A stretch of DNA of 32,156 bases from an uncultured Mucilaginibacter sp. (GCA_903887275.1 CAISPD010000097.1:1-32156); one strand, 5' to 3'; numbered from the stretch's first letter, positions 9,772-21,090 are shown. Notes: a model not told the origin generated them from the letters alone. Numbers and translations are program-made.

Positions 9772-10281
9772 ATGGGAACGCCTGAATTTAACCTGACCAA
9801 TGAGATAGAAAAACTAAGGCAAATGCTTTGGTTGCCCATTACGCATATAGAGTTTGACGCAAGATATGAATATGCTAAATTGGATATTGATGAACAGATG
9901 CATCCGATTTGGACCGACCCAAAGGTTTTTATCAATGATGACATGATCGGTACAATTCCATATCTAAGATTAGCGAGCGGATATGGCTATTCAAATGATC
10001 ACTGCGTATTTGCCTGGGATAAAATATATAGCCAATACAGTCAGGTAATTTTTGAAAAAATACTTCAACGTGAGCCCATGGCAATTGATGCAGCACCAGC
10101 CGAATATAAGCATGGATGGCCTCTTTTGTTGAATGTCAAAGACAAAAATGGAGCTGTAATAAAAAAGGCTTGTTGTCGGTTTGTCGATGATGAATGGGAG
10201 GTAAGCGTGATGCCTTTGGATGTTAAGTCAACAAGAAAAACCGTTAAAGTTACCCTTGTGCCACCCACCACCAATCTTTAG
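9772..10281 (+). CDS. Hypothetical protein
   Basis: 169 aa ORF between a divergent and a convergent gene; no recognised domain. Confidence 0.65.
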   Translation: MGTPEFNLTNEIEKLRQMLWLPITHIEFDARYEYAKLDIDEQMHPIWTDPKVFINDDMIGTIPYLRLASGYGYSNDHCVFAWDKIYSQYSQVIFEKILQREPMAIDAAPAEYKHGWPLLLNVKDKNGAVIKKACCRFVDDEWEVSVMPLDVKSTRKTVKVTLVPPTTNL

Positions 10282-10290
10282 AAACCAGCA

Positions 10291-10752
10291 TTAACCAAAT
10301 ATCTCCTTTATCGCCTTCTCTCTAAACGCAAACACCTGCTTTAATTTATTCTTTACGATCAGGCTATTGGCTATGCTGCCAATAAAACTCCAGCCAATGG
10401 CATAGTTTACGATATCGGTCATTTGCACGCCACCTTCAACGGCTTTGAAATGGTGCTGGTGATGCCACAGAGCATAAGGTCCGAAACGCTGCTCATCAAT
10501 AAAATATTGACCTTCTTTTACCTGGGTGATCTCGGTCATCCAGTTCATTTTGATGCGGAGCAGGGGGTAAACGTTATAGGTAATGATCATTCCGGGGTAA
10601 ACCTTGGCGCCCGGTGTAAAATCGGAAGTAACCACGAAATTCATATCCGGTGGGGTGATCTTCGATAGGTTTAGCGGCGAACTGAAGAAGTCCCATGCGC
10701 TTTCGAGCGAAGCGGGAATGAAAGTTTCGAATTGTAGTGCGTAGGTTTTCAT
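10291..10752 (-). CDS. SRPBCC-family (START-like/polyketide cyclase fold) protein
   Basis: 153 aa; LQFETFIPASLESAWDFFSSPLNLSKITPPDMNFVV and FGPYALWHHQHHFKAVEGGVQMTDIVNYAIG. Confidence 0.83.
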   Translation of the reverse strand: MKTYALQFETFIPASLESAWDFFSSPLNLSKITPPDMNFVVTSDFTPGAKVYPGMIITYNVYPLLRIKMNWMTEITQVKEGQYFIDEQRFGPYALWHHQHHFKAVEGGVQMTDIVNYAIGWSFIGSIANSLIVKNKLKQVFAFREKAIKEIFG

Positions 10753-10837
10753 GGACGGCTTTTTAACTGCTGCGAAGATAGCGAGACTATCCTGGGCAGT
10801 GGTAAGCCGAAAGTCACATTTGGCGAAGTGCCATCAA

Positions 10838-11311
10838 TTACTGCACGATTTTATTGGCGCAATAAGAACTGGCGAAAGCTTCAGGTTTTGCTTTAAATAC
10901 GAAGCCCATACTCAAAATATAACCCATCGCTTCGTGCAATGCCTGATTTGATTTGAACATCGGATTGGTATTGATATCGGCATGTACTTCCAGGTCAACA
11001 TCATAAAGGTCGAGCAAATCGCACAACTTGTAGGCAATGTCGATCGATTTTTGAACTTCGGTAAGCATACGCTCTTTGATGCTCATTTTTTGGCCGGTAC
11101 GTTCCTGGTGGATATACATAAAACCACCTCGTTTTTCGCGCAAAAAAACAATCACTGTTGCAAAATCAGTAACATTACCCTTTACCTGTGAATCGGTACC
11201 GATGCACACTTTAAGTTTGTTTCCCAGTAAGCTTTCTCTTTCGATGGCTTTTTCCACCTCGTCGATGATCGGTGAGCTGATGATCTCGCCGCTAAATTTT
11301 CTCCAGGTCAT
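10838..11311 (-). CDS. YkuK-like ribonuclease H-fold protein (DUF458)
   Basis: 157 aa; VCIGTDSQVKG, VHADINTNPMFKSNQALHEAMGYILSMGFVFKAKPEAFASSYCANKIV. Confidence 0.85.
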   Translation of the reverse strand: MTWRKFSGEIISSPIIDEVEKAIERESLLGNKLKVCIGTDSQVKGNVTDFATVIVFLREKRGGFMYIHQERTGQKMSIKERMLTEVQKSIDIAYKLCDLLDLYDVDLEVHADINTNPMFKSNQALHEAMGYILSMGFVFKAKPEAFASSYCANKIVQ

Positions 11312-11515
11312 AAAATTGTTTTTAGTAAATTTTAACTGACCTGATTTTCAGGTCTATAAAAATAAGCGATAAGCTTTCATATATAGATAACGCCTGTGTG
11401 ATTTATTTGTTAACAGTTGGGTCATTATTAACAGGTTATATATCAAATATACATTATATTAGCGTTGCAATACCCCGCCATTCACAACATTCTCAATAAT
11501 TGAAAAAAAGATCTT

Positions 11516-13555
11516 ATGAAATTAAGTAAATGGGCTTTGCTGGCCATTTCGGTTACAGCTTTTACAGCCTGCAAACACAAAGACGCAGCTACTGATGTAG
11601 AAAAGCGAACCGTTTTTTTTGATAAAAGCGGCATGGACACAACCCTGAAACCCGGCGACGATTTTGCATTGTACGCTAACGGTGTCTGGCTCAAAAAGAC
11701 AAAGATCCCGGCATCTGAAAATGGATGGGGGTCCTTTTATACGCTTTCAGATGATAATATCAAACAAGTGCACAGCATTCTGGAAGATGTTTCGTCAAAG
11801 AGTAATGATGCAGGCAGTTTAGAGCAAAAGGTGGGCGATTTGTACAAAAGTGGTATGGACACCGCAACACTCGAAAAATTCGGTTATGACCCCATTAAAC
11901 CATTGCTGGCAAAAGTAAGCGCTTTGAAAGACTATAAAGAGCTGGTAAAACTTGCTGCTGACGGTTTTAAAACAGGCGACGGATTTTTGTTTGGCTTTTA
12001 TGTTTCGCCCGACGATCGGATCAGTAACAAAAACGTGGCACATTTTGACCAAACAGGCTTATCCCTGCCGGATAAAGATTATTATACAAAAACAGATACC
12101 GCAACAGTTAAGATCAGGGCTGCCTTTGTTAAATATATTGCAAAGCTTTTCAGCTTTACCGGGGTTGATGCTGCAACTGCTGCTAAAAAGGCCGATGGCA
12201 TCCTGAAATTGGAGACCGAGATCGCTAAATCGCATTTGGCACCAGTAGACCTGCGCGATCCGGTAAAAAATTACCACAAACTAACTGTTGCTGATTTGCA
12301 GAAGCAATTGCCTGATATCGACCTGAAAGATGCATTTGATCGCTTGCAATTGAAAACTGACACAGTATTGGTTGGTCAGCCAGGTTATTATATTGCTTTA
12401 GATAACCTGCTGAAAAGTCAGCCTATTGATGTTTGGAAAGATAAAGCCGTGTTTGGTGTAATTGATGGCGCTTCCGGGTCATTGAGTAAAAAATTCAGGG
12501 ATGCCAGTTTCGATTTCTACAATAAAACATTGTATGGTCAAAAGGAACAAAAAGAGCGTTGGAAAACTTTGGCCTATAACGTTGATGGTTCACTGGGCGA
12601 ATTACTGGGACAACTCTACGTAACCAAATACTTCCCGCCGGATGCAAAAGAGCGCATGCTTGCCCTGGTTAATAATCTGCAAGGCGTATACAAAGATCGT
12701 ATCGAAAAGCTTGATTGGATGAGCCCCGACACTAAAAAGCAGGCTATAGCCAAACTGGCAGCATTTACAAAAAAGATCGGGTACCCTGATAAATGGAAGA
12801 CATATGATGATGTTCATATCGCAAAAGATTCATTTTATAATAACCTGCGATCTGTTGCAATTCACAATTATAAACGGTCGATCGCTAAAGTTAACAAGCC
12901 GGTTGACCGCAGCGAATGGGGGATGACCCCACCAACGGTTAACGCCTATTACAATCCTACTTTTAATGAGATCGTATTCCCGGCAGGTATCCTGCAATAT
13001 CCGTTCTTCGACAAAGATGCTGATGACGCGATCAATTATGGCGCAATAGGTGCCGTGATCGGTCACGAAATGACCCATGGTTTCGACGACCAGGGGCGCC
13101 AGTATGACAAAGATGGCAACCTGAAAGATTGGTGGACCAAGGATGATGCTGATAAATTTAAAAAGCGCGTTCAGGTGATGATCGATCAATATAACCAGTT
13201 TACCCTGCTTGGCCTGCACGTGAATGGTAGCCTTACCCAGGGCGAAAATCTTGCTGATATTGGTGGGTTGTCAATAGCCTATCAGGCGTTTAAGAACACC
13301 CCGCAAGGCAAAAGCGACACCAAAATTGATGGCTTAACACCCGATCAGCGTTTCTTTTTATCCTTTGCGCAGGTTTGGCGGGTAAAAACCAGCGACGAAA
13401 CGATGCGCGTTCGTCTCAACACCGATCCGCATTCACCTGAAGTTTTTCGTGTAGATGGTCCGGTATCCAATATTGAGGCTTTCTATAAAGCGTTCAACAT
13501 CAAACCAGGCGACAAGATGTACCGGGCAGAAAAGGACAGAGTGAAGGTTTGGTAG
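11516..13555 (+). CDS. M13-family (PepO/neprilysin-like) metallopeptidase, lipoprotein
   Basis: 679 aa; lipobox FTAC, IGHEMTHGFDDQGRQYD zinc motif, ENLADIGGL, VNAYYNP. Confidence 0.95.
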   Translation: MKLSKWALLAISVTAFTACKHKDAATDVEKRTVFFDKSGMDTTLKPGDDFALYANGVWLKKTKIPASENGWGSFYTLSDDNIKQVHSILEDVSSKSNDAGSLEQKVGDLYKSGMDTATLEKFGYDPIKPLLAKVSALKDYKELVKLAADGFKTGDGFLFGFYVSPDDRISNKNVAHFDQTGLSLPDKDYYTKTDTATVKIRAAFVKYIAKLFSFTGVDAATAAKKADGILKLETEIAKSHLAPVDLRDPVKNYHKLTVADLQKQLPDIDLKDAFDRLQLKTDTVLVGQPGYYIALDNLLKSQPIDVWKDKAVFGVIDGASGSLSKKFRDASFDFYNKTLYGQKEQKERWKTLAYNVDGSLGELLGQLYVTKYFPPDAKERMLALVNNLQGVYKDRIEKLDWMSPDTKKQAIAKLAAFTKKIGYPDKWKTYDDVHIAKDSFYNNLRSVAIHNYKRSIAKVNKPVDRSEWGMTPPTVNAYYNPTFNEIVFPAGILQYPFFDKDADDAINYGAIGAVIGHEMTHGFDDQGRQYDKDGNLKDWWTKDDADKFKKRVQVMIDQYNQFTLLGLHVNGSLTQGENLADIGGLSIAYQAFKNTPQGKSDTKIDGLTPDQRFFLSFAQVWRVKTSDETMRVRLNTDPHSPEVFRVDGPVSNIEAFYKAFNIKPGDKMYRAEKDRVKVW

Positions 13556-13597
13556 TTTTTTGAGGTAGAAGTTCAAAGGGAAAAGGTTTTTTGGATG

Positions 13598-13636
13598 AGC
13601 CTTCCGAAGTTTTAAATCTTCGGAAGGCTTTTTTAT
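13598..13636 (+). terminator. Rho-independent terminator downstream of the M13 peptidase gene
   Basis: AGCCTTCCGAAG / CTTCGGAAGGCT 12-bp stem followed by T-rich tract. Confidence 0.87.
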
Positions 13637-13677
13637 TATATTAATTCCGCATTCGGCACTCCGAATTTCGCACTCCT

Positions 13678-15357
13678 TTATCCCACCAGTTTTTTATACT
13701 TCAACCGATGCGGGGTGATATCACCAATACGTTTCTTGCGGTTTTCTTCGTAGGCTGTATAATCACCTTCAAAGAAATAAACCTGCGAGTTGCCCTCAAA
13801 GGCTAAAATATGTGTGCAAACCCTGTCAAGGAACCAGCGATCGTGACTGATGATCACGGCACAACCGCCAAAATTCTCAAGGGCTTCTTCCAACGAACGC
13901 AGTGTATTTACGTCGATATCATTGGTAGGTTCGTCAAGCAGTAGTACGTTCGACCCTTTTTTGAGGGTGATGGCCAGGTGTACCCGGTTACGTTCACCGC
14001 CCGAAAGTACGCCTACTTTCTTTTGCTGATCGGCGCCGTTAAAGTTGAATTTAGATACATAGGCACGTGAGTTAAGTGCTTTGTGGCCCACCATGATATT
14101 ATCCAAACCATCGGTTATATTTTCCCAAACCGATTTATCCTGGTCCAGGTCGTCATGCATCTGGTCAACGTAGCCTAGAGCCACAGTTTCGCCTACGCGG
14201 AAAGTTCCGGCATCCGGTGTTTCCTGCCCGGTAATGAGTCGGAATAAAGTAGTTTTACCGGCACCGTTCGGCCCGATGATACCTACGATACCAGCAGGAG
14301 GCAGCGAAAAGCTTAAGTTCTCAAATAGTAACTTATCACCATAAGATTTGGTGACACCATTAGCTTCGATCACTACATTGCCCAAACGTGGTCCGGGTGG
14401 AATGAATAGCTCCAGCTTATCTTCACGTTCCTTAGTTTCTTCAGAGGCCAGCTTTTCATAGTTAGACAAACGAGCCTTGCCTTTAGCCTGGCGTGCTTTT
14501 GGTGCCATGCGCACCCATTCCAATTCGCGCTCCAGAGTTTTCTGGCGTTTGCTTTCGGTCTTCTCTTCCTGGGCCAGGCGTTTCGCTTTTTGGTCCAGCC
14601 ATGAGGAATAATTTCCTTTCCATGGAATACCTTCCCCACGGTCGAGTTCCAGGATCCAGCCCGCAACGTTATCGAGGAAGTACCTGTCGTGGGTTACAGC
14701 GATAACGGTACCCTTATATTGTTTCAAATGCTGCTCCAGCCAGTCAATCGATTCCGCATCAAGGTGGTTGGTAGGCTCATCCAGCAAAAGTACATCTGGC
14801 TCCTGCAGCAGCAGGCGGCACATGGCCACGCGGCGGCGTTCGCCACCTGACAATACACCAATCTTAGTATCAGGTTCGGGACAGCGCAGGGCATCCATAG
14901 CTCTTTCAAGTTTGGTATCAAGCTCCCATGCATTTACCGCGTCAATCTTGTCCTGTAGTTCGCCCTGGCGTGCCATTAGCTTATCCATGGCGTCAGGGTC
15001 GCTGTATACTTCTTCCAATCCAAATTTTTCGTTGATGTCTTCGTATTCTTTTAATATGGCCGTTATAGCCGATACTCCCTCCTCAACCACTTCACGTACT
15101 GTTTTATTAGGGTCAAGTTCTGGTTCCTGCGCAAGGTAACCCACGGTATAACCGGGTGAAAAAACTACTTCACCCTGGTATGATTTATCCAGCCCGGCGA
15201 TGATCTTCAATAACGATGATTTACCCGACCCGTTCAAACCGATAACACCAATCTTGGCACCATAAAAGAACGATAGGTAAATGTTTTTTAATACTTGTTT
15301 TTGCGGCGGGTATATTTTGTTGACCCCGGCCATAGAAAATATGATCTTCTCGTCCAT
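13678..15357 (-). CDS. ettA: Energy-dependent translational throttle protein EttA (ABC-F ATPase)
   Basis: 559 aa; two Walker A (GLNGSGKSS, GPNGAGKTT), two LSGGERRRV/LSGGERNRV signatures, ABC-F linker. Confidence 0.95.
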   Translation of the reverse strand: MDEKIIFSMAGVNKIYPPQKQVLKNIYLSFFYGAKIGVIGLNGSGKSSLLKIIAGLDKSYQGEVVFSPGYTVGYLAQEPELDPNKTVREVVEEGVSAITAILKEYEDINEKFGLEEVYSDPDAMDKLMARQGELQDKIDAVNAWELDTKLERAMDALRCPEPDTKIGVLSGGERRRVAMCRLLLQEPDVLLLDEPTNHLDAESIDWLEQHLKQYKGTVIAVTHDRYFLDNVAGWILELDRGEGIPWKGNYSSWLDQKAKRLAQEEKTESKRQKTLERELEWVRMAPKARQAKGKARLSNYEKLASEETKEREDKLELFIPPGPRLGNVVIEANGVTKSYGDKLLFENLSFSLPPAGIVGIIGPNGAGKTTLFRLITGQETPDAGTFRVGETVALGYVDQMHDDLDQDKSVWENITDGLDNIMVGHKALNSRAYVSKFNFNGADQQKKVGVLSGGERNRVHLAITLKKGSNVLLLDEPTNDIDVNTLRSLEEALENFGGCAVIISHDRWFLDRVCTHILAFEGNSQVYFFEGDYTAYEENRKKRIGDITPHRLKYKKLVG

Positions 15358-15951
15358 ATTAATGAGTGAATGAGTTAGTTAGTGAATGAGTGAATGTTTT
15401 TAATCCGAAAGTCCGGAGGCTTTTAATGAGTATTATTGTTGCTTTGTTTCTAATTGAGTTAAATCGACCGTTTAATCTTTTTTCAAAACTAAGACTATTT
15501 TAACTAAAACAAATTGCGCCACGCATCATCTTTCAGACTTCCACGGACTTTCCGACTTCCGGACTCCCACCCCTCAAAAACCTACAAATTTTTGTGGAAA
15601 TCTTAATAACTAATTAATATATTGTCAATCATTTTTAATTGATTTGCGTATGGAAAGAACTTGCGATTTGATAAGCTTCTTTTTATAATGCCTTAATGTC
15701 ATAGTAAGTGACGAAATGCCTGTTATAAAAACCAAATTAGGCTGAAATATCGCAACAAGTACTAAACTATTGCGTTAAGAGAAGATCAAACAAGTAAGCA
15801 TCAGCCACTTACTGTCAGTTGTAAGAAATTTTTTAGGTTTTTGTTCATTATTTTCTTTGTATAAAGTTTATCTTTAATAGATTGCGCATCATAACAATGT
15901 CTGTTTTTTGAGGTGCAAAAAAGTTGGCAGTATTGTTGCAGAAGGTACAAA

Positions 15952-15990
15952 TACGTCCTGCAGAACATTTGAACGATAAACAGGGACGTA
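15952..15990. repeat. Imperfect inverted repeat TACGTCCTG...CAGGGACGTA in the clpC 5' region
   Basis: Arms with a 1-nt bulge, 20-nt loop, ending 22 bp before the clpC ATG. Confidence 0.4.
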
Positions 15991-16012
15991 CATAATTTTT
16001 GAAAGGTATTAT

Positions 16013-18550
16013 ATGGAAGCTAAATTTTCGCCAAGGGTAAAAGATGTGATTCAGTACAGCAGGGAGGAAGCCTTGAGGCTCGGCCATGACTATATCGGAA
16101 CCGAACATCTGCTTCTTGGTCTTATCCGCGATGGCGATGGTATCGCAATCAAATTGCTTAAAGGCTTGAGCATTGATACTACCAAACTGCGCCGTGCCAT
16201 TGAAGATGCTGTAAAAGGTACCATTGGTACCAACGTAAACATTGGCAGCATACCGCTTACCAAACAAGCGGAAAAAGTATTAAAAATAACCTACCTGGAA
16301 GCCAAAATATTTAAAAGTGATGTGATCGGTACCGAACATTTATTACTTTCTATTTTGCGCGACGAGGATAATATTGCATCGCAGATATTGTTACAATTCA
16401 ACGTTAATTACGAGATATTTAAAGGCGAAGTTGAATCACATAAGAACGATGTCACCGACGAAATGCCGGGCTCACCTACTGGTGGCGAGGATGAGTTTAA
16501 GGAAGAAGATTCTTTCAGCCAGCCTAAAAAGGTAAGCGATATAAAATCCAAAACTCCGGTATTGGACAATTTTGGTCGCGACCTGACCAAGGCTGCCGAA
16601 GATGGCCGTTTAGATCCGATTGTTGGTCGCGAGAAAGAAATTGAGCGTGTTTCTCAGATCCTGTCACGCCGTAAAAAGAATAACCCGATACTGATCGGTG
16701 AACCGGGTGTGGGTAAATCAGCCATCGCTGAAGGTTTGGCTTTACGCATTGTACAGCGTAAAGTGTCTCGTGTTTTGTTCAACAAACGCGTGGTTACTTT
16801 AGACCTTGCTTCACTGGTTGCCGGTACCAAATACCGTGGTCAGTTTGAGGAGCGGATGAAGGCTGTAATGAACGAGCTCGAAAAATCGCCTGATGTAATT
16901 TTATTTATTGACGAGATACATACCATTGTTGGTGCCGGTGGTGCTTCAGGCTCGCTGGATGCTTCCAATATGTTCAAGCCTGCACTTGCTCGCGGAGAGA
17001 TCCAATGCATTGGTGCTACGACGCTGGATGAATATCGTCAGTATATAGAAAAAGACGGCGCTCTGGATCGTCGGTTTCAAAAGGTTATGGTTGAACCAGC
17101 CACACCGGATGAGACCATCGAGATTTTGACCCGCATCAAAGACAAATATGAAGAGCACCATGGTGTAACTTATACCCCGGAAGCTATCAACGCCTGCGTT
17201 TCTTTAACAGCCAGATATATTACCGACCGCTTCCTGCCGGATAAGGCGATCGATGCTTTAGACGAATCGGGTTCGCGTGTGCACCTGACCAACATCCATG
17301 TGCCGCAGAATATATTGGATGTTGAGGCCAAGATCGAACAGATCAAAATAGAAAAGAATAAGGTTGTACGCAGTCAGAAATACGAAGAAGCTGCGAAACT
17401 GCGTGATACCGAAAAGCATTTGCTGGAAGAATTGGAGCAGGCTAAAGCTATTTGGGAAGCTGAAACAAAATCAAAACGTTACACGGTGACCGAAGAAAAT
17501 GTTGCCGAAGTTGTGGCTATGATGACCGGTATTCCGGTTCAGCGTGTAGGCCAGGCCGACAGTCAGAAGTTGCTGAACATGTCGGAAACGATCTCTACCA
17601 AGATCATCGGACAGGAAGAGGCCATCAAGAAATTGACCCGTGCCATTCAGCGTACCCGTGCCGGTTTGAAAGATCCGAAGAAACCAATTGGTTCCTTTAT
17701 TTTCCTGGGCCCAACCGGGGTAGGTAAAACCGAGCTGGCGAAAGAATTAGCCAGGTTCATGTTTGATACTGAAGATGCTTTGATCCAGATTGACATGAGC
17801 GAGTATATGGAGAAATTCGCAGTATCACGTTTGGTAGGTGCGCCTCCGGGCTATGTGGGTTATGAAGAAGGTGGACAATTGACTGAAAAGGTACGCCGTA
17901 AACCATATGCTGTTATCTTGTTGGATGAGATTGAAAAAGCTCACCCTGATGTATTCAATATCCTGTTACAGGTGCTGGACGAAGGGCAGCTGACAGATTC
18001 ATTGGGCCGCAAAGTCGATTTCAGAAATACGATCATCATCATGACCTCCAATATTGGTGCACGCCAGCTAAAAGACTTCGGGCAGGGCGTAGGTTTCACC
18101 ACCGCTGCCAAAACTAACCAGGCTGATGCACATTCAAGAGGTGTTATCGAAAACGCATTAAAACGTGCTTTTGCACCAGAGTTCCTGAACCGCATCGACG
18201 ATGTGATTGTGTTCAATTCGCTTGGTAAAGACGAAATATTCAAGATCATCGATATTGAACTCGGTCATTTGTTTGGCCGCGTAAATACATTGGGCTATAA
18301 GATTACTCTTACTGAAAATGCCAAAGAGTTTATTGCCGATAAAGGCTTCGACTCGCAGTTTGGTGCACGTCCGTTGAAACGGGCTATTCAGAAATACCTG
18401 GAAGATCCGATCGCAGAAGAAATACTGAAAGGTGAACTGAGTGAAGGTGATACCCTGGAAGTTGACTACGATAAGGAAACCGACCAGATCAAAGTTGCCG
18501 CCAAACACGACGGTGAGAACAAAACGCCTAAAGAAGAAGCGCAGGAATAA
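16013..18550 (+). CDS. clpC: ATP-dependent Clp protease ATP-binding subunit ClpC
   Basis: 845 aa; duplicated Clp-N repeats, [15 protein letters not shown] and [15 protein letters not shown] Walker A motifs, UVR-like linker. Confidence 0.96.
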   Translation: MEAKFSPRVKDVIQYSREEALRLGHDYIGTEHLLLGLIRDGDGIAIKLLKGLSIDTTKLRRAIEDAVKGTIGTNVNIGSIPLTKQAEKVLKITYLEAKIFKSDVIGTEHLLLSILRDEDNIASQILLQFNVNYEIFKGEVESHKNDVTDEMPGSPTGGEDEFKEEDSFSQPKKVSDIKSKTPVLDNFGRDLTKAAEDGRLDPIVGREKEIERVSQILSRRKKNNPILIGEPGVGKSAIAEGLALRIVQRKVSRVLFNKRVVTLDLASLVAGTKYRGQFEERMKAVMNELEKSPDVILFIDEIHTIVGAGGASGSLDASNMFKPALARGEIQCIGATTLDEYRQYIEKDGALDRRFQKVMVEPATPDETIEILTRIKDKYEEHHGVTYTPEAINACVSLTARYITDRFLPDKAIDALDESGSRVHLTNIHVPQNILDVEAKIEQIKIEKNKVVRSQKYEEAAKLRDTEKHLLEELEQAKAIWEAETKSKRYTVTEENVAEVVAMMTGIPVQRVGQADSQKLLNMSETISTKIIGQEEAIKKLTRAIQRTRAGLKDPKKPIGSFIFLGPTGVGKTELAKELARFMFDTEDALIQIDMSEYMEKFAVSRLVGAPPGYVGYEEGGQLTEKVRRKPYAVILLDEIEKAHPDVFNILLQVLDEGQLTDSLGRKVDFRNTIIIMTSNIGARQLKDFGQGVGFTTAAKTNQADAHSRGVIENALKRAFAPEFLNRIDDVIVFNSLGKDEIFKIIDIELGHLFGRVNTLGYKITLTENAKEFIADKGFDSQFGARPLKRAIQKYLEDPIAEEILKGELSEGDTLEVDYDKETDQIKVAAKHDGENKTPKEEAQE

Positions 18551-18569
18551 AAGCCCTTCGAATAAATAA

Positions 18570-18611
18570 TAAAAGCCCGCTTTTACTAATGGTGAAAGCG
18601 GGCTTTTTTGT
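18570..18611 (+). terminator. Rho-independent terminator downstream of clpC
   Basis: AAAAGCCCGCTTT...AAAGCGGGCTTTTTTG hairpin with T run. Confidence 0.85.
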
Positions 18612-18775
18612 TATATGTACAGCAAGCTAATTGCGGCTGCTATTATTGTATACCCGCCAATTTTGGCTTTTTACATTTGGTGCCATTAACTGCAGTTTTA
18701 AGTTAATGAAATGGACTAAAATCAGATACGGCCCTTGATAGAAAAAATATCGGTCAGTTTATTAATTCCGCCCTA

Positions 18776-19870
18776 TCATTTCTCCGGCTCATAATCCACC
18801 GGCAATAAACTTGCCATACGGCTGCGGCCCCAGAAGCCTTCGAAGGTGATGGCCGATGGGTCTATCAGGATGCCGTTATTGTCAAATACTGCATATGATT
18901 GGTTGAGTGTTAAGGTAGTTGTTGACCAGCCTATGCCGTTGGGATTATTGTCATTCTCCACTACAGGCGTGCCGCCATTGAACATCACGTAAAGGCAATC
19001 GTCGAATAGCAAGGCATACAAGCCATCTTTGTTGGTCGGTTTTTCATAGGAGCTAACAGGGAGCGGAGTGGATATCAATTCGGCTATGTATTGATTATTA
19101 ACGCCATTAAATGCTGGGTTCGGCTTACGAATTAGTCTCAATGCCTTAAATCCCTCGGCCGCAGTTTTACCCGCTATAACTGCCCTCAGAAAATGCATAC
19201 TGGAGCCTTTGTAAACTGCCAGCCTGTTTTGCAGCCAGCGCCGCTCAAGCGCTTTTTTGCCCTTCATGTTTTCAAAGGAGGCAGTTCCGGCGAAATAAAG
19301 CGTTGTTTTTTTATAGTCTTTTTCAAACGCGTTGAGCTGGTATTTGATTTTATATCCAAGTGCGCGATTCTCGATGATCAGGTAATCTGTCGAACTGGCT
19401 GTTAATACGCGACCTATTTTTTCAAAGGTAAGATCGAGTATCTCGGGGTTCAATATTTTACAGTCCTGCGCATAAACGGATGTGCCAAGAAATTCTTCTT
19501 TGAACATGGCATAATTATTTTCCCATTCGGCATCAGGGTGGATAACCACTTCTTTCAGCGAATGAGGCTTGCTCCTGATAGCAATTACAGGCAGATTCAT
19601 GTTCTCTGCTACCAGTACTTGTTCCCGATAAGTTTCGAAGCCCAGCATGGAAACAACCAGTTCATATTGTCCGCCGCGAACGTTGTTTAGTATAAATGTG
19701 CCGTCAACCAGCGTGGCGGATCCAACGGATGCATTGCTGAGAAAAACACTTGCTCCCGGAATAGGTTTTTTATCTTCCAGATCAACCACACTGCCACGTA
19801 TTTGAAATTGCCCGAAAACAATAACCGGTGCCATGAAAAATAAAAGGAATACCAGCAAACGCATTTCCAA
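18776..19870 (-). CDS. Secreted protein with N-terminal carboxypeptidase-regulatory-like domain
   Basis: 364 aa; signal peptide, IRGSVVDLEDKKPIPGASVFLSNASVGSATLVDGTFILNNVRGGQYELVVSMLGFETYREQV. Confidence 0.83.
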   Translation of the reverse strand: MEMRLLVFLLFFMAPVIVFGQFQIRGSVVDLEDKKPIPGASVFLSNASVGSATLVDGTFILNNVRGGQYELVVSMLGFETYREQVLVAENMNLPVIAIRSKPHSLKEVVIHPDAEWENNYAMFKEEFLGTSVYAQDCKILNPEILDLTFEKIGRVLTASSTDYLIIENRALGYKIKYQLNAFEKDYKKTTLYFAGTASFENMKGKKALERRWLQNRLAVYKGSSMHFLRAVIAGKTAAEGFKALRLIRKPNPAFNGVNNQYIAELISTPLPVSSYEKPTNKDGLYALLFDDCLYVMFNGGTPVVENDNNPNGIGWSTTTLTLNQSYAVFDNNGILIDPSAITFEGFWGRSRMASLLPVDYEPEK

Positions 19871-19928
19871 AGCTAAACAGCCAGATGGTGTTTTGAAAAT
19901 ATTAATGGCGAATTAAATCCTCTGGTGT

Positions 19929-20381
19929 TTATTTGATCCGGCGGTAAGTAGTGCTGCCGGCGTCATAGGCATAGAGATAGATGCTTAGCTGGTTATCAGC
20001 GATATCAAAAAACTCGTGCGAATAACCACTATCCTGCCCGTCAAAGATTATCCGGTTTTTTAATTGATGAAAAACGTAAGCCGTATCTTTTTTTGTAGTA
20101 TAAGTGCCCGACTTAATCAAAGTGCCATGTTGATAAAAGGCATAAGTTTTTGCTGTAAACACAGCCAGGGTATCATTACCCGCTTTATGGTAATGGGTGC
20201 CGCTCCAGCCGCCATAATCAACGCTGAGCTCCCATGTTCCGATGATGCTGTCAGATACCGGTACTTCTTTCTTACAGGCAAAAGCAGTTGGTAAAAACAA
20301 AACAAGCAAAGCATATAATAATTTTGGCCTCATATCCCCGGTTTTCATCAGGTTACGTAATTGTTTTGTAAAGTGATACAT
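19929..20381 (-). CDS. Hypothetical lipoprotein (start uncertain; an internal Met may be used)
   Basis: MRPKLLYALLVLFLPTAFACKKE lipobox, then GTWELSVDYGGW beta-rich lipocalin-like sequence. Confidence 0.7.
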   Translation of the reverse strand: MYHFTKQLRNLMKTGDMRPKLLYALLVLFLPTAFACKKEVPVSDSIIGTWELSVDYGGWSGTHYHKAGNDTLAVFTAKTYAFYQHGTLIKSGTYTTKKDTAYVFHQLKNRIIFDGQDSGYSHEFFDIADNQLSIYLYAYDAGSTTYRRIK

Positions 20382-20586
20382 TTGAAAGCCGCCAAAAGCA
20401 ATAAGCTATTGTAATTGCCGTTCAACATAAAATTATGACAAATTAAATGCCATTAGCTTTAAACCTTTTGCGTTTTCTTTGTTCTAACAATCAGGTAAGC
20501 ATTATTAAAAACACTCAAACAGGGTCAACAACCATTAAAAGGTCGAACTCCCATTAAATTATAACTATTTCAAACAAATAACTACT

Positions 20587-20982
20587 ATGAAAAAAATCCT
20601 CACTATCGTTTGCTGCACTTTGGTACTATTTTCAATTTCATCCTGTACCAAGCAGTATATTACCCCAAATCCAAATGTTACATTATCTGCTACGCTGGCG
20701 CCAAGCGACTGGAGTTTATATACTGATGGTAAGTCGTACCAGGCTCCTATTACCGTTTCAGAAATTGGTCCCAACTTCGCACAGAATGGCGGAATCATTG
20801 TAGCTATTTCATTTTCAAATGGGGTTTATGAACAAATACCGGAGGTTTACAACGGTATTTCCTACAGTTATACCTATAACGCGGGTAATGTAACACTGTA
20901 TGCACAATCGGCTGATGGTACTACGGCCGTGCAGCCTACGCAGAGTATGAACGTAAAAATAACGCTGGTTGCAACCAACTAG
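20587..20982 (+). CDS. Small putative lipoprotein
   Basis: 131 aa; MKKILTIVCCTLVLFSISSCTKQ lipobox; followed by a strong terminator. Confidence 0.75.
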   Translation: MKKILTIVCCTLVLFSISSCTKQYITPNPNVTLSATLAPSDWSLYTDGKSYQAPITVSEIGPNFAQNGGIIVAISFSNGVYEQIPEVYNGISYSYTYNAGNVTLYAQSADGTTAVQPTQSMNVKITLVATN

Positions 20983-20997
20983 AGAAATTTTACTATT

Positions 20998-21035
20998 AAA
21001 AAAAGGCGATCCGAAAACCGGATCGCCTTTTTTTT
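20998..21035 (+). terminator. Rho-independent terminator
   Basis: AAAAAGGCGATCCG-aaaac-CGGATCGCCTTTTTTTTT. Confidence 0.9.
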
Positions 21036-21090
21036 TGAATATCAAATGATGAACCTGCCGACAGGCTGGAATCAAATAATGAAGGAAATA

